A DNA stretch of 64,000 nucleotides from Polaribacter batillariae (GTDB taxonomy: Bacteria > Bacteroidota > Bacteroidia > Flavobacteriales > Flavobacteriaceae): assembly GCF_017498485.1 (NCBI RefSeq), contig NZ_CP071795.1, forward strand, positions 3,330,501-3,394,500. Direction: 5' to 3'. Made by a program: the position numbers and the translations under genes. Every line of letters starts with the position of its first letter. Positions within the stretch are counted from its first letter, which is position 1. This document shows positions 1 to 8,396 of this stretch, one piece after another. Under the pieces are notes generated by a model. That model saw only the letters and a program-made list of their open reading frames with translations. It did not search any database and was not told the DNA's origin.

Positions 1-562
1 GACGGTTTAAACCCTGTGTTAACACGATTTTAAAAATTTTATCGCTTACTTTTTCTACCCAACATTTTTGTGTTACAGTGCCTAAAATTGGGATTCCATT
101 TCCCATTTTTTCGATAAAATCTGGTGTGATGGATTTGTTTACGGTAACAAAATATTCTTTCTCATGGTTATTTCCAGCTCGTAAAATTTTGTTTACAATA
201 TCGCCATCATTTGTTAGAAAAATTAAGCCTTCAGACGGTTTGTCTAAACGCCCAATTGGGAATAGCCTTTCTGGATAATTAATGTGTTTTACAATGTTAT
301 TGGGTTCTCTATCGTCTGTGGTAGAAACGATGCCAACAGGTTTATTAAGTGCAATATAAATGGTGGTATTTTTGGGGGTAACCAAACGTCCGTCTAATTT
401 TACAACATCTTTTTTGGCAACTCTATTCCCTAATTGAGTTGGTTTTCCATTGATGGTAACCCTGCCTTCTATAATAAATTTTTCTGCTTCTCTTCTGGAA
501 CAAATTCCGGAAGAACTAATGTATTTATTAAGGTTGATGGTGTTTTGAGGCTTAGCATTCAA
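1..562 (-). CDS. rluF: RluF-like 23S rRNA pseudouridine synthase, 3' part cut by window edge
   Basis: Translating the minus strand gives an N-terminal S4 RNA-binding segment ([21 protein letters not shown], then [14 protein letters not shown]). The RsuA/RluF-type catalytic stretch [18 protein letters not shown] follows, with its conserved Asp. The reading frame runs off the left edge after about 187 codons, so the C-terminus is missing. Family members isomerise a uridine in rRNA. No ATG lies in frame before the S4 motif. The frame is open from a stop near 634, so I place the start at a TTG near 562, which is uncertain. It is the last gene of the leftward series that includes the AlkB gene. 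RluF rather than RsuA or RluB is inferred from the sequence pattern only. Confidence 0.8.
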   Translation of the reverse strand, partial: MNAKPQNTINLNKYISSSGICSRREAEKFIIEGRVTINGKPTQLGNRVAKKDVVKLDGRLVTPKNTTIYIALNKPVGIVSTTDDREPNNIVKHINYPERLFPIGRLDKPSEGLIFLTNDGDIVNKILRAGNNHEKEYFVTVNKSITPDFIEKMGNGIPILGTVTQKCWVEKVSDKIFKIVLTQGLNR

Positions 563-639
563 AATTAAAAAATTTTTATGCAAAAATATGGAAACTTTTG
601 CGACGATTTCAGGAATTAAAAGATGATTTTACAAGGGGG

Positions 640-1254
640 TTAAACCCCTTGTTGTAATTCTATGGTTCTAAACGTTAAATTAATTCTTGGTGTAAAAACC
701 TTTTTTGTGGGTGGCAATCTGTGCAACCAGTTGGTTTGTGTAAATTCTTTCATCACTAACAAACTTCCTCTTTCTAAAACAATATCTATTCGTTGTTTGT
801 TTTTTTTATGTTTGAAAGAAAATTTACGTTCTGCTCCCAAAGAAAGTGAAGCGATTGCGCTGTTTTTCTTTAGCATTTTTTCTTCATCTGAATGATACGC
901 CATGCCTTCTTCTCCTGAATGATATAAATTTAACAAACAAGAATTGTAAGTTTCTTTGCTTTCTTTTTCTACAATTTTTTTCAATTCTAACAATTCTTTG
1001 GTAAAGATGTTTGCTGTTTTTGTAACTCCTGAATATGTATAAGAAAATTCCGATTCGCCATACCAAGCTACTTTTCTTTTGGTCATTAATTTTTTTCCAA
1101 AAATAATGGCTTCGTCATTTTTCCATTTGATTGTTTCTAAGAGTGTTTGGTAATAAAAATTACACTGCTTTTTATCTAAAACAATGCCATGATAATTGGT
1201 TACACCATCAAAAGGAAGAATGTTTTTTATTGTTTCTGAAGAAAATAAATCCAT
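640..1254 (-). CDS. AlkB-family 2-oxoglutarate/Fe(II)-dependent dioxygenase
   Basis: At 204 residues this is the normal size for short AlkB homologues. The fingerprint is visible: NLYHSGEEGMAYHSDEE supplies the HxD iron ligands (His121, Asp123), His178 is the likely third ligand, and RINLTFR (Arg190, Arg196) is the RxxxxxR 2-oxoglutarate-binding motif. Family members reverse N-alkyl damage on DNA or RNA bases by oxidative demethylation. No signal peptide is seen, so it should be cytosolic. It starts 27 bases after the oxidase gene ends and could be transcribed as read-through from the hydroxyproline operon, although its job is unrelated. Which base lesion it repairs cannot be read from the sequence. 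Confidence 0.85.
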   Translation of the reverse strand: MDLFSSETIKNILPFDGVTNYHGIVLDKKQCNFYYQTLLETIKWKNDEAIIFGKKLMTKRKVAWYGESEFSYTYSGVTKTANIFTKELLELKKIVEKESKETYNSCLLNLYHSGEEGMAYHSDEEKMLKKNSAIASLSLGAERKFSFKHKKNKQRIDIVLERGSLLVMKEFTQTNWLHRLPPTKKVFTPRINLTFRTIELQQGV

Positions 1255-1281
1255 ATCACAAAGATACAGAACTTATGAAAA

Positions 1282-2529
1282 TTAGAATTTTCTATCTGGA
1301 TGAAATACAGTTATAGCTACACTTGTTTTTTTCTCGGCAATAATTTCTGAAACGAGTTTTCCGGTTGCAGGTCCTAAACTCCACCCCATCATTGCATGTC
1401 CTGTTGCAATTGTTAAATTTTTACAGGTATTCGATTTTCCAATATATGGCAATCCGTCTGGCGAACAAGGTCTTAAACCACAAGTTGCATGTTCTTTTTC
1501 TTCGGTAGAAATTGCAATGTTTTCGTAATATTTTTTTACAGCATTTGCAATGGCATCAACTCTTTTCGGGTTTATGGTACTATTAATTCCTGCAATTTCC
1601 ATAGTTCCTGCAAAACGGGTGAAACCTTCCATAGGTGTTACGGCTACTTTTGCTTCGCATAAAATTGCTGGAATGGTAATGTTTGTATCTTTTTTTACAT
1701 TTATACTATAGCCTTTTCCTGCTTGAATAGGTATTTTTAATCCCAACTTTTTTGTGATATGTGAACTCCAACTTCCTGCTGCTAAAACCACTTCATCTAC
1801 TGCAATTTCTCTTTTATCTGTTTTTATTGAAGTAATTTTTTCTGATGAAATATGTAAATCTTTTACAGTTTCATTTTTATAAAATACAACTCCGTTTTTA
1901 TCTAAGTACGAAATCATTTCTTTCATAAATATATTAGGAGTCATGTGAGCATCTGAATGATAATATACAGCACCTTTAATATTTAAGTTAGTATTTGGCT
2001 GTAATTTTTCTACTTCGTTATTAGATAAATGTTCTACTTTTAGCCCTTTTTGAATGCCTTTTTTACCAATTTTCCATTCTTCTTCGCCAACTTTGTTGGA
2101 TTTGTACAACATTAACAATCCTTTATGTTGATAATGAAAATTAAAGTCGTTCGATTTTTTTAAGTCTTCATACAAGTCTCTACCCAATAAATTAATATTT
2201 AAAAGAGGTTGCATTGCTTTTTCAACTTTTGCTTTTGTGGCAGCTTTTTTAAAGGCTAAACTCCATTTTAAAAAATCGATATCTAATCTTGGTTTTACAT
2301 AAAAAGGACTTCTAGCATCGAACATCCATTTGAGCCCTTTTGTGATTATTCCTGGTGCTGCTAGCGGTATAAAATGACTTGGGGTTATGTATCCAGCATT
2401 TACATAAGAAGCTCCAGAATTCATATTAGATTGGTCGATTACAGTAACTTCATGGCCATCTTTTAATAAATAATAGGCAGCACACAGTCCAATAATTCCA
2501 CCTCCAATAATTCCTACTTTTTTACTCAT
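1282..2529 (-). CDS. FAD-dependent D-amino-acid oxidoreductase, likely cis-4-hydroxy-D-proline oxidase/dehydrogenase
   Basis: The 415-residue protein begins with a Rossmann dinucleotide motif (VGIIGGGIIGLCAAYYLL) and follows the DAO/DadA pattern. It ends with the FAD-contacting segment GLRPCSPDGLPYIG and ATGHAMMGWSLGPATG. In the hydroxyproline pathway this enzyme oxidises cis-4-hydroxy-D-proline to 1-pyrroline-4-hydroxy-2-carboxylate. The substrate is inferred from the neighbouring epimerase, deaminase and 2,5-dioxovalerate dehydrogenase; from sequence alone it could be a general D-amino-acid dehydrogenase. Its ATG overlaps the stop of the DUF3781 gene by four bases, which suggests translational coupling. 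It is the last pathway enzyme of the operon. Confidence 0.85.
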   Translation of the reverse strand: MSKKVGIIGGGIIGLCAAYYLLKDGHEVTVIDQSNMNSGASYVNAGYITPSHFIPLAAPGIITKGLKWMFDARSPFYVKPRLDIDFLKWSLAFKKAATKAKVEKAMQPLLNINLLGRDLYEDLKKSNDFNFHYQHKGLLMLYKSNKVGEEEWKIGKKGIQKGLKVEHLSNNEVEKLQPNTNLNIKGAVYYHSDAHMTPNIFMKEMISYLDKNGVVFYKNETVKDLHISSEKITSIKTDKREIAVDEVVLAAGSWSSHITKKLGLKIPIQAGKGYSINVKKDTNITIPAILCEAKVAVTPMEGFTRFAGTMEIAGINSTINPKRVDAIANAVKKYYENIAISTEEKEHATCGLRPCSPDGLPYIGKSNTCKNLTIATGHAMMGWSLGPATGKLVSEIIAEKKTSVAITVFHPDRKF

Positions 2530-2786
2530 CTAATCACTTTATCTACAGTTATAATTCTAAATGTATTCGAATTAATTGTAATTTTTATATTAAATTCCTT
2601 ACTTGTTACATAGAAATTCTTTCCTATTTTTTGATAATTTTCTATGGATGTTTCTTTTAAAACTTTCAAAATAAGATGTTCACTTTCATCTTTTGAAAAA
2701 TTGGTTCCTAACTTCTTATTTATTCTTTCGTAAACAAGTTTTGTATAACAATGGTTTTCTATTATTTCTTGTTTGTTAATTTTCAT
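2526..2786 (-). CDS. DUF3781 family protein
   Basis: An 86-residue protein without signal peptide or membrane segment. The pattern (HCYTKLVYERINKKLGTNF near the start, FYVTSKEFNIKITINSNTFRIITVDK at the end) matches what I recall of the DUF3781 family, whose function is not known to me. It lies between the hydroxyproline epimerase and the D-amino-acid oxidase and overlaps the latter by four bases, so it is translated as part of the operon. It contains no obvious catalytic or metal-binding motif. A small accessory role in the pathway is possible but unsupported. Confidence 0.7.
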   Translation of the reverse strand: MKINKQEIIENHCYTKLVYERINKKLGTNFSKDESEHLILKVLKETSIENYQKIGKNFYVTSKEFNIKITINSNTFRIITVDKVIR

Positions 2787-2843
2787 TTGTAATTCTATTT
2801 ATAAGATTCAGAAAACAAGTTAAGAATGATTTAATTTTTAAAA

Positions 2844-3854
2844 TCAAATCACTTGAAAACCATGTGCATATGGGTCATCTTCATCATCAATAATAATCGT
2901 ATTATATCCATAAATTTTTGCCCAACCTTTTACACTTGGTATAATTGCAGGTTTACCATTCAACGTAGTTGCTTCTTCTACTTTACCTGTGAATTTAGAA
3001 CCAATAAAACTTTCGTGAATAAATTCTTCTCCAACTTTTAATTTACCTTTTGCATATAATTGTGCTAATCTTGCAGAAGTTCCTGTGCCACATGGACTTC
3101 TATCAATTGCTTTATCTCCATAAAAAACCGCATTTCTTCCAGAAGAAGTTGGGTCTAAAGGATCTCCTGTCCATAACATATGGGTAACATCTCTAATCGT
3201 ATTATTTTCTGGATGAATAAATAGATTAGGATATTTTAAATTGATATTCTCTCGTACAACCTGAGAATATTGCACAATTTTTGCAGCGGTAAAATTATGA
3301 ACTCCTCCAAAATTTTTCTGTGGATCTACAATTGCATAAAAGTTTCCTCCGTAAGCAACATCAAACGTAATTTCGCCTAATTCTGGACAATTTACTGTTA
3401 AATCTTTGGCAGCTAAATAGCTTTTTACATTTTTTAATTTTACCCAATCTACTTTTTTCCCTGTTTGTTGGTATTCGATTTCAACCAATCCTGCAGGTGC
3501 TTCCATCTTTATTTTTCCAGGGATTTTTGGGGTTACCAAACCTTCTTCAATTGCGACTGTAATAGTGCCAATAGTGCCATGACCACACATTGGCAAACAG
3601 CCAGAAGTTTCTATAAATAAAATGGAAAAATCGTTTTCTGGATTGTGAGGTGGAAATAAAATAGCACCACTCATCATGTCATGACCTCGTGGTTCAAACA
3701 TTAATCCTTTTCGAATCCAATCATACTCTTTTAAAAAATGCTGGCGCTTTTCGCTCATATTTTTGCCCACCAAATTAGGACCTCCGCCAGCAATAACTCT
3801 TACAGGGTTTCCACAGGTATGTGCATCTACGCAAAAAAAAGTTTTTTTACTCAT
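2844..3854 (-). CDS. 4-hydroxyproline 2-epimerase (proline racemase family)
   Basis: At 336 residues this is typical of the proline racemase superfamily. Both catalytic cysteines are present: Cys90 in MCGHGTIG and Cys255 in DRSPCGTGTSA. That pair argues for racemase or epimerase activity and against the 3-hydroxyproline dehydratase branch, in which one cysteine is replaced by Thr. In context it would convert trans-4-hydroxy-L-proline to cis-4-hydroxy-D-proline, the first step of the pathway. Its ATG lies eight bases inside the end of the preceding DUF885 gene, so the two are translated in overlap. Proline racemase is the alternative, but the downstream pathway enzymes favour hydroxyproline. 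Confidence 0.92.
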   Translation of the reverse strand: MSKKTFFCVDAHTCGNPVRVIAGGGPNLVGKNMSEKRQHFLKEYDWIRKGLMFEPRGHDMMSGAILFPPHNPENDFSILFIETSGCLPMCGHGTIGTITVAIEEGLVTPKIPGKIKMEAPAGLVEIEYQQTGKKVDWVKLKNVKSYLAAKDLTVNCPELGEITFDVAYGGNFYAIVDPQKNFGGVHNFTAAKIVQYSQVVRENINLKYPNLFIHPENNTIRDVTHMLWTGDPLDPTSSGRNAVFYGDKAIDRSPCGTGTSARLAQLYAKGKLKVGEEFIHESFIGSKFTGKVEEATTLNGKPAIIPSVKGWAKIYGYNTIIIDDEDDPYAHGFQVI

Positions 3855-5571
3855 TTAATGTACGCTTTATGTAATTGTTTACACGATTTTCTAAGATAGA
3901 TAATGTTACTGTTCCTGCTCCTAAAATAACTTCATGAAATTCTCTTATGTCAAATTTTTCTTTTAATTCGTTTTCTGCCTGTTTGCGTAATTCACGAATT
4001 TTAATTTCTCCTATTTTATAAGAAATTGCTTGCCCAGGCCAAGTGATATATCTATCGGTTTCTGTAGTAACTTCATGAATTGACAATGCTGTATTTGAAG
4101 CCATATAATCGATTACTTGTTGTCTAGACCAACCTTTTGCATGTATTCCTGTATCTACCACCAATCTACAAGCACGCCACATTTCGTATGTATATTTACC
4201 AAATTTTTCATAAGGTGTTGTGTATATACCCATTTCATCTGCTAAAGATTCTGCATATAAACCCCAACCTTCTCCATAAGCTGATAAATATAAATTTCTT
4301 CTAAATTGTGGAATTTTGTCTTTTGATAACTCGTTGTTTAACGAGATTTGCAAATGATGTCCTGGAACTGCTTCATGAGCTGTTAAAGCAGGAATTGTGT
4401 ATAACGTTCTGCTTGGTAAATTGTAGGTGTTTACCCAATAAAAACCTGCAGTAGTTTCACTTCTGGAGCCAGAATATCTTCCTCCTGTATAATTGGGTGC
4501 AATTGCTGCTGGAACAGGAACAACACCATAGGGTTTTCTTGGCAATGTTTTAAAATATTTTGGCAATTCTGCATCAATTCTTTTAGAAATATCTCTTGCA
4601 AACATTAATAATTCTTTCGCTGTTTTTGGATAAAATTGTTCGTCTGTTCTTAAAAACTGAACAAAATCTTCGAAAGAACCTTCAAAACCTAATTCGTCAA
4701 TAATTTTTTGCATTTCTGCTTTAATACGAGCAACTTCTTTTAATCCAATATTATGAATATCATCTGCTGTATATTGTGTACTTGTAGTGTAAAAATTTAT
4801 TCTATTTTGATAAAATTTCTTCCCATTTTTAATAGTTCCTACTCCTAAACCTTTTCTGGTGTTTGGAAAATATTCGTTCTCGAAAAAAGATTTTATTTTT
4901 TTATATTGATTGATCGCATTCTCTTGAACACTAACATTTGCAACCGTTAAAACAGAATCTTTAAATTCTTCTGATAAATTTGCGGGTAAATTTAAAAATG
5001 GTTTGTAAAAATCACTTTTTGTAATGTCTGAAACAATATGCTTATCATATGTAAAGGTATAGTTTGGATATGCCTGTTTTGGTTGTGAAATACCAGCTTT
5101 TACTCCAGCTTTTAAGATACTTAAATGATAATTGATTTTTTCTGGTAAGTTTTCTAACTGTTGTAAATAGTCTTTTACTTCTTCTTTATTCTTTAATTTT
5201 TTGTTGCCCATATTTCCTAAATTCAAATGAAAAGCAATTTCATTCGTCATAGGATTTAGATGCATTTTATAGGTGTTTCTGTCTATTTTATCTTGTAAAA
5301 CAAATAGTAATAAATTTCTTGAAATCTTTTCATTTTCTGATAAATCTTCAGTTTCAACTTGCTGTAATTCTTCTATTAATTTTTGAGCATTTTCTGCTTC
5401 TAATTGATGAAATTTATTGGTGTTTTCTAAAGATTCGTAAGGTTCGAAATCATAGTCAACTTTTGTTTCGTACTTAGAAATGATTTTCGTTAAAACTTCG
5501 CTTGACGATTCATCTTTACAAGATAAAAAGCAAAAAGACAAAAAGATTCCAAGAACTTTATAAAGGTTCAT
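3847..5571 (-). CDS. DUF885 family lipoprotein, putative metallopeptidase
   Basis: A 574-residue protein with an N-terminal lipoprotein signal (hydrophobic stretch ending FLSC, Cys at about residue 18), so it is probably membrane-anchored in the periplasm or at the surface. The C-terminal half carries the DUF885 signature TAHEAVPGHHLQ, a zinc-peptidase-like HE...H cluster, followed by GEGWGLYAESLADEMG, which may provide a Glu ligand. The family is thought to contain peptidases, but the substrate is unknown. Its place between the aldehyde dehydrogenase (3-base gap) and the epimerase (8-base overlap) suggests it releases hydroxyproline or prolyl peptides for the pathway. That role is inferred from position only. 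Confidence 0.8.
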   Translation of the reverse strand: MNLYKVLGIFLSFCFLSCKDESSSEVLTKIISKYETKVDYDFEPYESLENTNKFHQLEAENAQKLIEELQQVETEDLSENEKISRNLLLFVLQDKIDRNTYKMHLNPMTNEIAFHLNLGNMGNKKLKNKEEVKDYLQQLENLPEKINYHLSILKAGVKAGISQPKQAYPNYTFTYDKHIVSDITKSDFYKPFLNLPANLSEEFKDSVLTVANVSVQENAINQYKKIKSFFENEYFPNTRKGLGVGTIKNGKKFYQNRINFYTTSTQYTADDIHNIGLKEVARIKAEMQKIIDELGFEGSFEDFVQFLRTDEQFYPKTAKELLMFARDISKRIDAELPKYFKTLPRKPYGVVPVPAAIAPNYTGGRYSGSRSETTAGFYWVNTYNLPSRTLYTIPALTAHEAVPGHHLQISLNNELSKDKIPQFRRNLYLSAYGEGWGLYAESLADEMGIYTTPYEKFGKYTYEMWRACRLVVDTGIHAKGWSRQQVIDYMASNTALSIHEVTTETDRYITWPGQAISYKIGEIKIRELRKQAENELKEKFDIREFHEVILGAGTVTLSILENRVNNYIKRTLNE

Positions 5572-5574
5572 GTG

Positions 5575-7158
5575 TTAAATTTTTTTGGTTGTTTTCTTTC
5601 CGTTTACAGTTCTTAAAATTCCCAAAGGATTTTCGTTTTTAAGTGCTGCTGGTAACAATTCGTTTGGCCAATCTTGAAAACTAAAAGGTCTTACAAAACG
5701 TTTGATAGCGTCAACACCTACTGCAGTAAATCTACTATCTGTAGAGGCTGGGTAAGGACCACCATGCAACATAGAAGGACAAACCTCTACACCTGTTGGA
5801 ACTCCATTAAAAATAATACGACCTACTCTATTTTCTAATTCGTGAATTACATCAACATAATTACTAATTTCGGTATCATCAGAAATTACAGTTCCTGTTA
5901 ATTGACCTTCTAATTTTGATATAATTTCCCTTAATTCTGCTTCACCTTTACATTGAACCACTAAAGAATAAGGGCCAAAAACTTCATGATGTAACGTTTC
6001 GTTTTCTAAAAAAGTTTTCCCTTCTACAGTAGTAACTACTTGTTTTGCAAAGTTAGGTTGCACATTTTCGGAATGTTCAGCTAAAATATCAATTCCGTTT
6101 TGAGATAGGGCTTTTTCTTTATTTTTTTCGTAAGCTCCTGCTATATTTGGGTGTAACATGCAAGAAGGTTCTATGTTCACAATTTCTTCTGCTAATGTAT
6201 TTACAAAATTGGTAAGTCCTTCTGATTTTATGGCTAAAATTAAACCAGGATTTGTACAGAATTGTCCAGTTCCTAAAGTGATAGAACCTGCATAGGTTTT
6301 TGCAATGTCTGATGCTCTATTTTCTAACGCTTTTGGTAAAATAACCACAGGATTTATACTTCCCATTTCTGCGAAAACTGGAATTGGTTCGTCTCTTTTT
6401 GCTGCCAAATCATACAATGCTCTTCCTCCATTTAAACTTCCTGTAAATGCAACTGCTTTTACGTTTGAATTTTGAACTAATTCTTGTCCTACTTCAATTC
6501 CACTGCTGTTTAAGTTTGAAAAAACACCATTTGGCATTCCTGTTTTTTCTGCTGCTTTTATAATTGCTGAAGAAACTAATTCTCCAGTACCTGCATGCAT
6601 TGGATGTGATTTTACAATTACAGGACAACCTGCTGCTAAAGCCGCTGCTGTATCTCCGCCAGCTGTAGAAAATGCCAATGGAAAATTAGAAGCCCCAAAA
6701 ACCACAACTGGTCCTAAAGAAACGTTCATTTTTCTTAAATCTACTTTTGGCAATGGCTCACGATCTGGTTGCGCAGTATCTATGGTTGCTTCTACCCAAC
6801 TTCCTTCTTCTACATGATTTGCAAATGAGCGTAATTGACTTAAAGTTCTACCTCTCTCTCCTGCTGCTCTTCCTGCTGGCAAACCACTTTCTAAACAATA
6901 AACGTTTAGTAGCTCTTCACCTAAATTTTCTATTTCTGTGGCTATTGCTCTTAAAAATTCAGCTTTTTTTGCACCAGAAACTTTAGAATAGGTTTTAAAA
7001 GCGTTTGCTGCCAATTCACAAGCCTTATTTACATCTGCAGAAGTTGCTTCTGTAAAAGCCCACTCATTTTCTGTATTTTTTTGCGGATTAAAAGTTTTAA
7101 ATGTTTTATTTCCGTTTGCTGTTGTTGTATTTCCTATATAGTTTTTTCCTGTAATCAT
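5575..7158 (-). CDS. 2,5-dioxovalerate (alpha-ketoglutarate semialdehyde) dehydrogenase
   Basis: A 527-residue aldehyde dehydrogenase of the NADP-type FALDH/KGSADH group. The catalytic Cys301 lies in GTGQFCTNPG, the general-base Glu264 in FAEMGSINP and the nucleotide-binding glycine motif in VKAVAFTGSLNGG. The enzyme oxidises 2,5-dioxopentanoate to 2-oxoglutarate, the last step of hydroxyproline degradation, and feeds the TCA cycle. The neighbouring deaminase and epimerase support that substrate over the other sources of the same semialdehyde (arabinose or glucarate degradation), for which no genes are seen. It is separated by 126 bases from the deaminase gene and by 3 bases from the DUF885 gene. 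Confidence 0.9.
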   Translation of the reverse strand: MITGKNYIGNTTTANGNKTFKTFNPQKNTENEWAFTEATSADVNKACELAANAFKTYSKVSGAKKAEFLRAIATEIENLGEELLNVYCLESGLPAGRAAGERGRTLSQLRSFANHVEEGSWVEATIDTAQPDREPLPKVDLRKMNVSLGPVVVFGASNFPLAFSTAGGDTAAALAAGCPVIVKSHPMHAGTGELVSSAIIKAAEKTGMPNGVFSNLNSSGIEVGQELVQNSNVKAVAFTGSLNGGRALYDLAAKRDEPIPVFAEMGSINPVVILPKALENRASDIAKTYAGSITLGTGQFCTNPGLILAIKSEGLTNFVNTLAEEIVNIEPSCMLHPNIAGAYEKNKEKALSQNGIDILAEHSENVQPNFAKQVVTTVEGKTFLENETLHHEVFGPYSLVVQCKGEAELREIISKLEGQLTGTVISDDTEISNYVDVIHELENRVGRIIFNGVPTGVEVCPSMLHGGPYPASTDSRFTAVGVDAIKRFVRPFSFQDWPNELLPAALKNENPLGILRTVNGKKTTKKI

Positions 7159-7284
7159 CTTTACTTATTTTTTTATGTTTTACTTCAAATTTAATCATTT
7201 GTAAACTACTTTTTTGATGATAGATCTTTAGTAATAATACTTTAAATAGAAAAAGCTTTTTCCATTTTTGAGTATTTGAAAGGA

Positions 7285-8241
7285 TTAACTTATTAAGTCT
7301 AAAGCTTCAAGTCTTTCTTTTGCTAAAATATATCTTGCATTCACATCATCAATTTGATGTTGCGTTAATTTTTTACCAAATGTACGCAGCCCTCCTGCAA
7401 CATCATTATGATGTATTCCCATAGCTAGTTTAAGATATTCCATAAGTAGTGGCTGAGCATCTAGATATGATAAAGAATTTAAAGCCTGAGAAATTTTATT
7501 TGCCTCAGCCCAATCTCCATTTACAACATACTCTTGCATAGTAACACTTGCTTTTGGGAAGATAGTACCTACACCTGTAATTCCACCACTTGCTCCTGCA
7601 AGTCCTGCATATACAGTCACTGTATCTACTCCTGCCAACACTTTTAAATCTTTGTTCTCTAACATCAGCGTTTCAATAATTGAAACATCTATAGTTGATA
7701 TTTTTAAAGCTGTTACTTTAGGAAGTACAGAAAGTTTAAGAAGAAGGTCAGTTGAGAGTGGATGATAACCTGCTGCATCAGGATTGTTATAAGGCATCAT
7801 TGTTACACCAACATCTTTTGCAGTTGCTTCTGCAAGTGCATAATAATCGTACATTTCTTTTTCAGAAGGAACCACCTTCGTTTTTGGTGGCATCACCATA
7901 ACTGTATCCACTCCAACTGTTGCAAGTCCTTCAACGATTTTAGCAAGTTCTTCTTTGGTTTCTGCTGCGGCTCCACTAATCAACGGAACATTATATTCTT
8001 TAGCAACCTCAGAGAGTGATTCAAGTAAAGAAAGACGCTGTTTGTTGCTCAAGTAGCTATTCTCACCTAAAGTACCAGAACCTACAAGTCCGCTCATTCT
8101 AGTTCCACCTTTTCCTTGAGTTTTTAAAATACCTGCGGCCTGTTTTTGTGTTGTATCAAAGTCTATTTCAAGAGCGCCTGATTTTGATTCTTTTAGCCAT
8201 GTAAACACTGCAGGCATTACACCATTCCATTGCATACTCAT
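7285..8241 (-). CDS. DapA/NAL-family aldolase, likely 1-pyrroline-4-hydroxy-2-carboxylate deaminase
   Basis: The 318-residue protein has the class I aldolase layout of the dihydrodipicolinate synthase family. A Schiff-base Lys180 sits in KVTALKIS and the catalytic Tyr151 in MMPYNNPD. In the hydroxyproline pathway, a member of this family deaminates and dehydrates 1-pyrroline-4-hydroxy-2-carboxylate to 2,5-dioxopentanoate plus ammonia. The assignment rests on its being the first gene of an operon that encodes the remaining three steps. True lysine-pathway DapA proteins are usually shorter (about 290 residues) and not found in such a context. A TAAATTTG promoter box lies about 37 bases upstream of the start. 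Confidence 0.85.
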   Translation of the reverse strand: MSMQWNGVMPAVFTWLKESKSGALEIDFDTTQKQAAGILKTQGKGGTRMSGLVGSGTLGENSYLSNKQRLSLLESLSEVAKEYNVPLISGAAAETKEELAKIVEGLATVGVDTVMVMPPKTKVVPSEKEMYDYYALAEATAKDVGVTMMPYNNPDAAGYHPLSTDLLLKLSVLPKVTALKISTIDVSIIETLMLENKDLKVLAGVDTVTVYAGLAGASGGITGVGTIFPKASVTMQEYVVNGDWAEANKISQALNSLSYLDAQPLLMEYLKLAMGIHHNDVAGGLRTFGKKLTQHQIDDVNARYILAKERLEALDLIS

Positions 8242-8277
8242 AATTATTATAGTTTGTATGTTTATAGATTCTTTTTA

Positions 8278-8285
8278 CAAATTTA
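8278..8285 (-). promoter_or_regulatory. Probable -7 promoter box of the hydroxyproline operon
   Basis: Read on the minus strand the bases are TAAATTTG, an exact match to the Bacteroidetes -7 consensus TAnnTTTG. It lies 37-44 bases upstream of the first gene of the leftward operon. A clear -33 TTTG is lacking; the nearest candidate is TTTC about 16 bases further up. The same 155-base interval should hold the promoter of the divergent AraC gene. Confidence 0.4.
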
Positions 8286-8396
8286 CGTTAGAAATGAAAC
8301 CGAAAGTTAATTTCCTTTTATCCAAATTAAGTACAATATTATCCATATAATTAAATATAAATTTTATTAAGGCTATTATTTGCATATATTTACGCT

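Noticed and set aside
1131..1316. Plus-strand frame opposite the AlkB gene
   Set aside because: It lies antisense to a well-supported gene and has no family pattern.
7249..7262. GAAAAAGCTTTTTC palindrome between the deaminase and aldehyde dehydrogenase genes
   Set aside because: It is short and all A/T except its centre, with no T run. It is probably chance in AT-rich DNA rather than a terminator inside the operon.
7285..8241. Lysine-biosynthesis DapA
   Set aside because: The catalytic residues fit the family, but the operon context (epimerase, oxidase, 2,5-dioxovalerate dehydrogenase) favours the hydroxyproline-pathway deaminase.
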